This document shows positions 62,065-64,000 of a DNA stretch of 64,000 nt, one piece after another (the stretch's first letter is position 1; each line of letters opens with the position of its first letter). A program made the translations under genes and the position numbers. This DNA comes from Bacillus sp. SA1-12 (GTDB lineage: Bacteria; Bacillota; Bacilli; Bacillales; Bacillaceae), in assembly GCF_000981385.1 (NCBI RefSeq), contig NZ_LATZ01000013.1:24001-88000 (forward strand). Direction: 5' to 3'. The notes below the pieces were generated by a model. That model searched no databases and was not told where the DNA came from. It was given only the letters and a program-made list of their open reading frames with translations.

Positions 62065-62247
62065 GATGAGTAGGGCATTTTTATTAATTTGTTTTAAATA
62101 GAATATAAAGAAATAGATTTATCTTTGTACCAGTCAAAAAGTCACAAGAAAAAGGGGTAAATCGAGTGAATTATATGAACGATAACGAAAATACAAAAAA
62201 ACCATAAACAATTGTCCATGGTTGTATCTTTTTATTAATATATGCAT
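62065..62247. other. Spacer between the tRNA cluster and sigW
   Basis: AT-rich, with no gene. TTGTCCATGGTTGTATC/AACCATAAACAATTGTCCATGG near 62195-62225 contains small inverted repeats with A/T runs that may end the tRNA transcript. Confidence 0.4.
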
Positions 62248-62323
62248 TGGTGGAGCCTAGCGGGATCGAACCGCTGACCTCCTGCGTGCAAAGCAGGCGC
62301 TCTCCCAGCTGAGCTAAGGCCCC
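62248..62323 (-). tRNA. tRNA-Ala (anticodon TGC)
   Basis: Complete cloverleaf of 76 bases including encoded CCA. Acceptor GGGGCCT pairs with AGGCTCC, the anticodon loop is TTTGCAC and the T arm is GGTTCGATCC. Confidence 0.97.
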
Positions 62324-62334
62324 AATTAAGAGTA

Positions 62335-62409
62335 TGGAGCGGAAGACGGGATTCGAACCCGCGACCCCCACCTTGGCAAGGTGGTGTTCTACCACTGAAC
62401 TACTTCCGC
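62335..62409 (-). tRNA. tRNA-Gly (anticodon GCC)
   Basis: 75 bases with encoded CCA. Acceptor GCGGAAG/CTTCCGC, anticodon loop TTGCCAA and T arm GGGTTCGAATCCC. Confidence 0.97.
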
Positions 62410-62415
62410 AAGAGA

Positions 62416-62488
62416 TGAGCCATGAAGGACTCGAACCTTCGACCCTCTGATTAAAAGTCAGATGCTCTACCAACTGAGCTAATGGCTC
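62416..62488 (-). tRNA. tRNA-Lys (anticodon TTT)
   Basis: 73 bases; CCA is not encoded. Acceptor GAGCCAT/ATGGCTC, anticodon loop CTTTTAA and T arm GGTTCGAGTCC. Confidence 0.97.
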
Positions 62489-62491
62489 TAA

Positions 62492-62566
62492 TGGCTGGGC
62501 TAGCTGGATTCGAACCAACGCATGACGGAGTCAAAGTCCGTTGCCTTACCGCTTGGCTATAGCCCA
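62492..62566 (-). tRNA. tRNA-Gln (anticodon TTG)
   Basis: 75 bases with encoded CCA. Acceptor TGGGCTA/TAGCCCA, anticodon loop CTTTGAC and T arm GGTTCGAATCC. Confidence 0.97.
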
Positions 62567-62718
62567 TTGAAAAGATTACTTCTATGAATATTTATAAAAT
62601 AGTATCAACAATACCTAGTGAAAATATTCACAACTAAACTCTCTAAACAAAATCAAAGATAAACAAATGATGAAATGGAAGCCCATTTTCCTTCGTTTAT
62701 CTACATTTTTTATGTAAA

Positions 62719-62802
62719 TGGTGGAGGGGGGCAGATTCGAACTGCCGAACCCTAAGGAGCGGATTTACAGTCCGCCGCGTTTAGCCACTTCGCTACCCCT
62801 CC
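62719..62802 (-). tRNA. tRNA-Tyr (anticodon GTA)
   Basis: 84 bases with encoded CCA and a long variable arm, as expected for a class II tRNA. Acceptor GGAGGGG/CCCCTCC and anticodon loop CTGTAAA. About 150 bases of AT-rich spacer separate it from tRNA-Gln. Confidence 0.97.
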
Positions 62803-62817
62803 ATATTTATGAAACAG

Positions 62818-62890
<73 letters not shown>

Positions 62891-62981
62891 GTACTAGATG
62901 TTAGAACTATAAAAGTACGATGTTGGAGAAGTTCATTAAAGATTTTTCTAACCTCTCACTTCTCACATCTAAATTCTAAAA

Positions 62982-63057
62982 TGGTGGAGGATGACGGGAT
63001 CGAACCGCCGACCCCCTGCTTGTAAGGCAGGTGCTCTCCCAGCTGAGCTAATCCTCC
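62982..63057 (-). tRNA. tRNA-Val (anticodon TAC)
   Basis: 76 bases with encoded CCA. Acceptor GGAGGAT/ATCCTCC, anticodon loop CTTACAA and T arm GGTTCGATCC. Confidence 0.97.
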
Positions 63058-63073
63058 GAGATTATGTATTAAA

Positions 63074-63149
63074 TGGTGACCCGTACGGGATTCGAACCCG
63101 TGTTACCGCCGTGAAAGGGCGGTGTCTTAACCGCTTGACCAACGGGCCA
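63074..63149 (-). tRNA. tRNA-Glu (anticodon TTC)
   Basis: 76 bases with encoded CCA. Anticodon loop CTTTCAC and T arm GGGTTCGAATCCC. Confidence 0.97.
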
Positions 63150-63176
63150 TTGAGGCATTTTCTTTTTTGAATATTA

Positions 63177-63249
63177 AGCTTCCAACCGGGCTCGAACCGG
63201 TGACCTCTTCCTTACCATGGAAGTGCTCTACCAACTGAGCTATGGAAGC
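63177..63249 (-). tRNA. tRNA-Thr (anticodon GGT)
   Basis: 73 bases; CCA is not encoded. Acceptor GCTTCCA/TGGAAGC, anticodon loop ATGGTAA and T arm GGTTCGAGCC. Confidence 0.95.
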
Positions 63250-63251
63250 AT

Positions 63252-63326
63252 TGGCTCCGCAGGCAGGATTCGAACCTGCGACCGATCGGTTAACAGCCGA
63301 TAGCTCTACCACTGAGCTACTGCGGA
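63252..63326 (-). tRNA. tRNA-Asn (anticodon GTT)
   Basis: 75 bases with encoded CCA. Acceptor TCCGCAG/CTGCGGA and anticodon loop CTGTTAA. It is the tRNA nearest the 5S gene. Confidence 0.97.
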
Positions 63327-63336
63327 TTAATAACAA

Positions 63337-64000
<664 letters not shown>

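Noticed and set aside
62171..62518. Open frame running through tRNA-Ala, -Gly and -Lys
   Set aside because: The translated phrases (QLVEHLTFNQRVEGSSPSWL type) are the usual spurious translations of tRNA genes.

Overview
The window looks like an origin-proximal chromosomal segment of an endospore-forming member of the Bacillaceae (low G+C Firmicutes). The evidence is the block at its right end. Read on the minus strand it runs 23S-5S rRNA, ten tRNAs, sigW-rsiW, cdaA-cdaR(ybbR)-glmM and ribozyme-controlled glmS, which is the arrangement known from Bacillus subtilis. TTG/GTG starts behind strong GGAGG sites, a YyaC-type spore protease, a bacillithiol transferase of the BstA/YfiT type and CcpA (cre) sites agree. 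The species cannot be named from sequence alone. I see no transposase, phage gene, integrase or CRISPR array.

Layout. 0-7.3 kb: a methyltransferase-like protein, an ECF sigma/anti-sigma pair behind its own ECF-type promoter, a secreted peptidoglycan-binding protein, LOG-family and YuiD-like proteins, a LysE exporter, BstA and an EmrE-like permease. 7.3-16.2 kb: sugar-oligomer genes, with a lipoprotein binding protein, a YesN/YesM-type two-component system with a cre site, a GH31 alpha-xylosidase and an AraC regulator; no ABC permease is present. 16.2-26.5 kb: a cluster of DnaA boxes, an esterase, a tandem-repeat/hairpin region, a divergent GTP cyclohydrolase II plus RibD pair with its own operator, a thioredoxin-like protein, glpK, tmrB, an MFS pump and a DinB protein.

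27-34.2 kb: an aspartate-catabolic operon, gltP-aspA-malic enzyme (aspartate uptake, deamination to fumarate, malate to pyruvate). It diverges from a GlnK/GlnL-like two-component system. The shared intergenic region holds a perfect cre site and three AAACCTAC repeats spaced exactly 10 bp. 34.2-36.7 kb: AraC regulator and GH4 alpha-galactosidase. 36.8-51 kb: a hydroxy-, di- and tricarboxylate region. It has a GntR regulator, tartrate/D-malate dehydrogenase with GTATAC palindromes upstream, YciI protein, glycerate kinase, a diacid-sensing CdaR regulator, a PrpF isomerase, two paralogous LysR regulators, CitMHS and AbrB permeases and a TcuA-like tricarballylate dehydrogenase. Together these suggest use of plant acids: tartrate to glycerate to phosphoglycerate, and tricarballylate to aconitate.

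52-62 kb: aldehyde dehydrogenase, glmS with its ribozyme, glmM, cdaR, cdaA, rsiW and sigW (cell-wall precursor synthesis, c-di-AMP and envelope stress). 62.2-64 kb: tRNA cluster, 5S rRNA and the 3' end of 23S rRNA. The most interesting signals are the DnaA-box cluster near 16.3-16.6 kb, the phased repeats before gltP, the orphan flavin-pathway pair with its operator, the four-unit repeat with a 19-bp hairpin near 17.9 kb, and the carboxylic-acid region.
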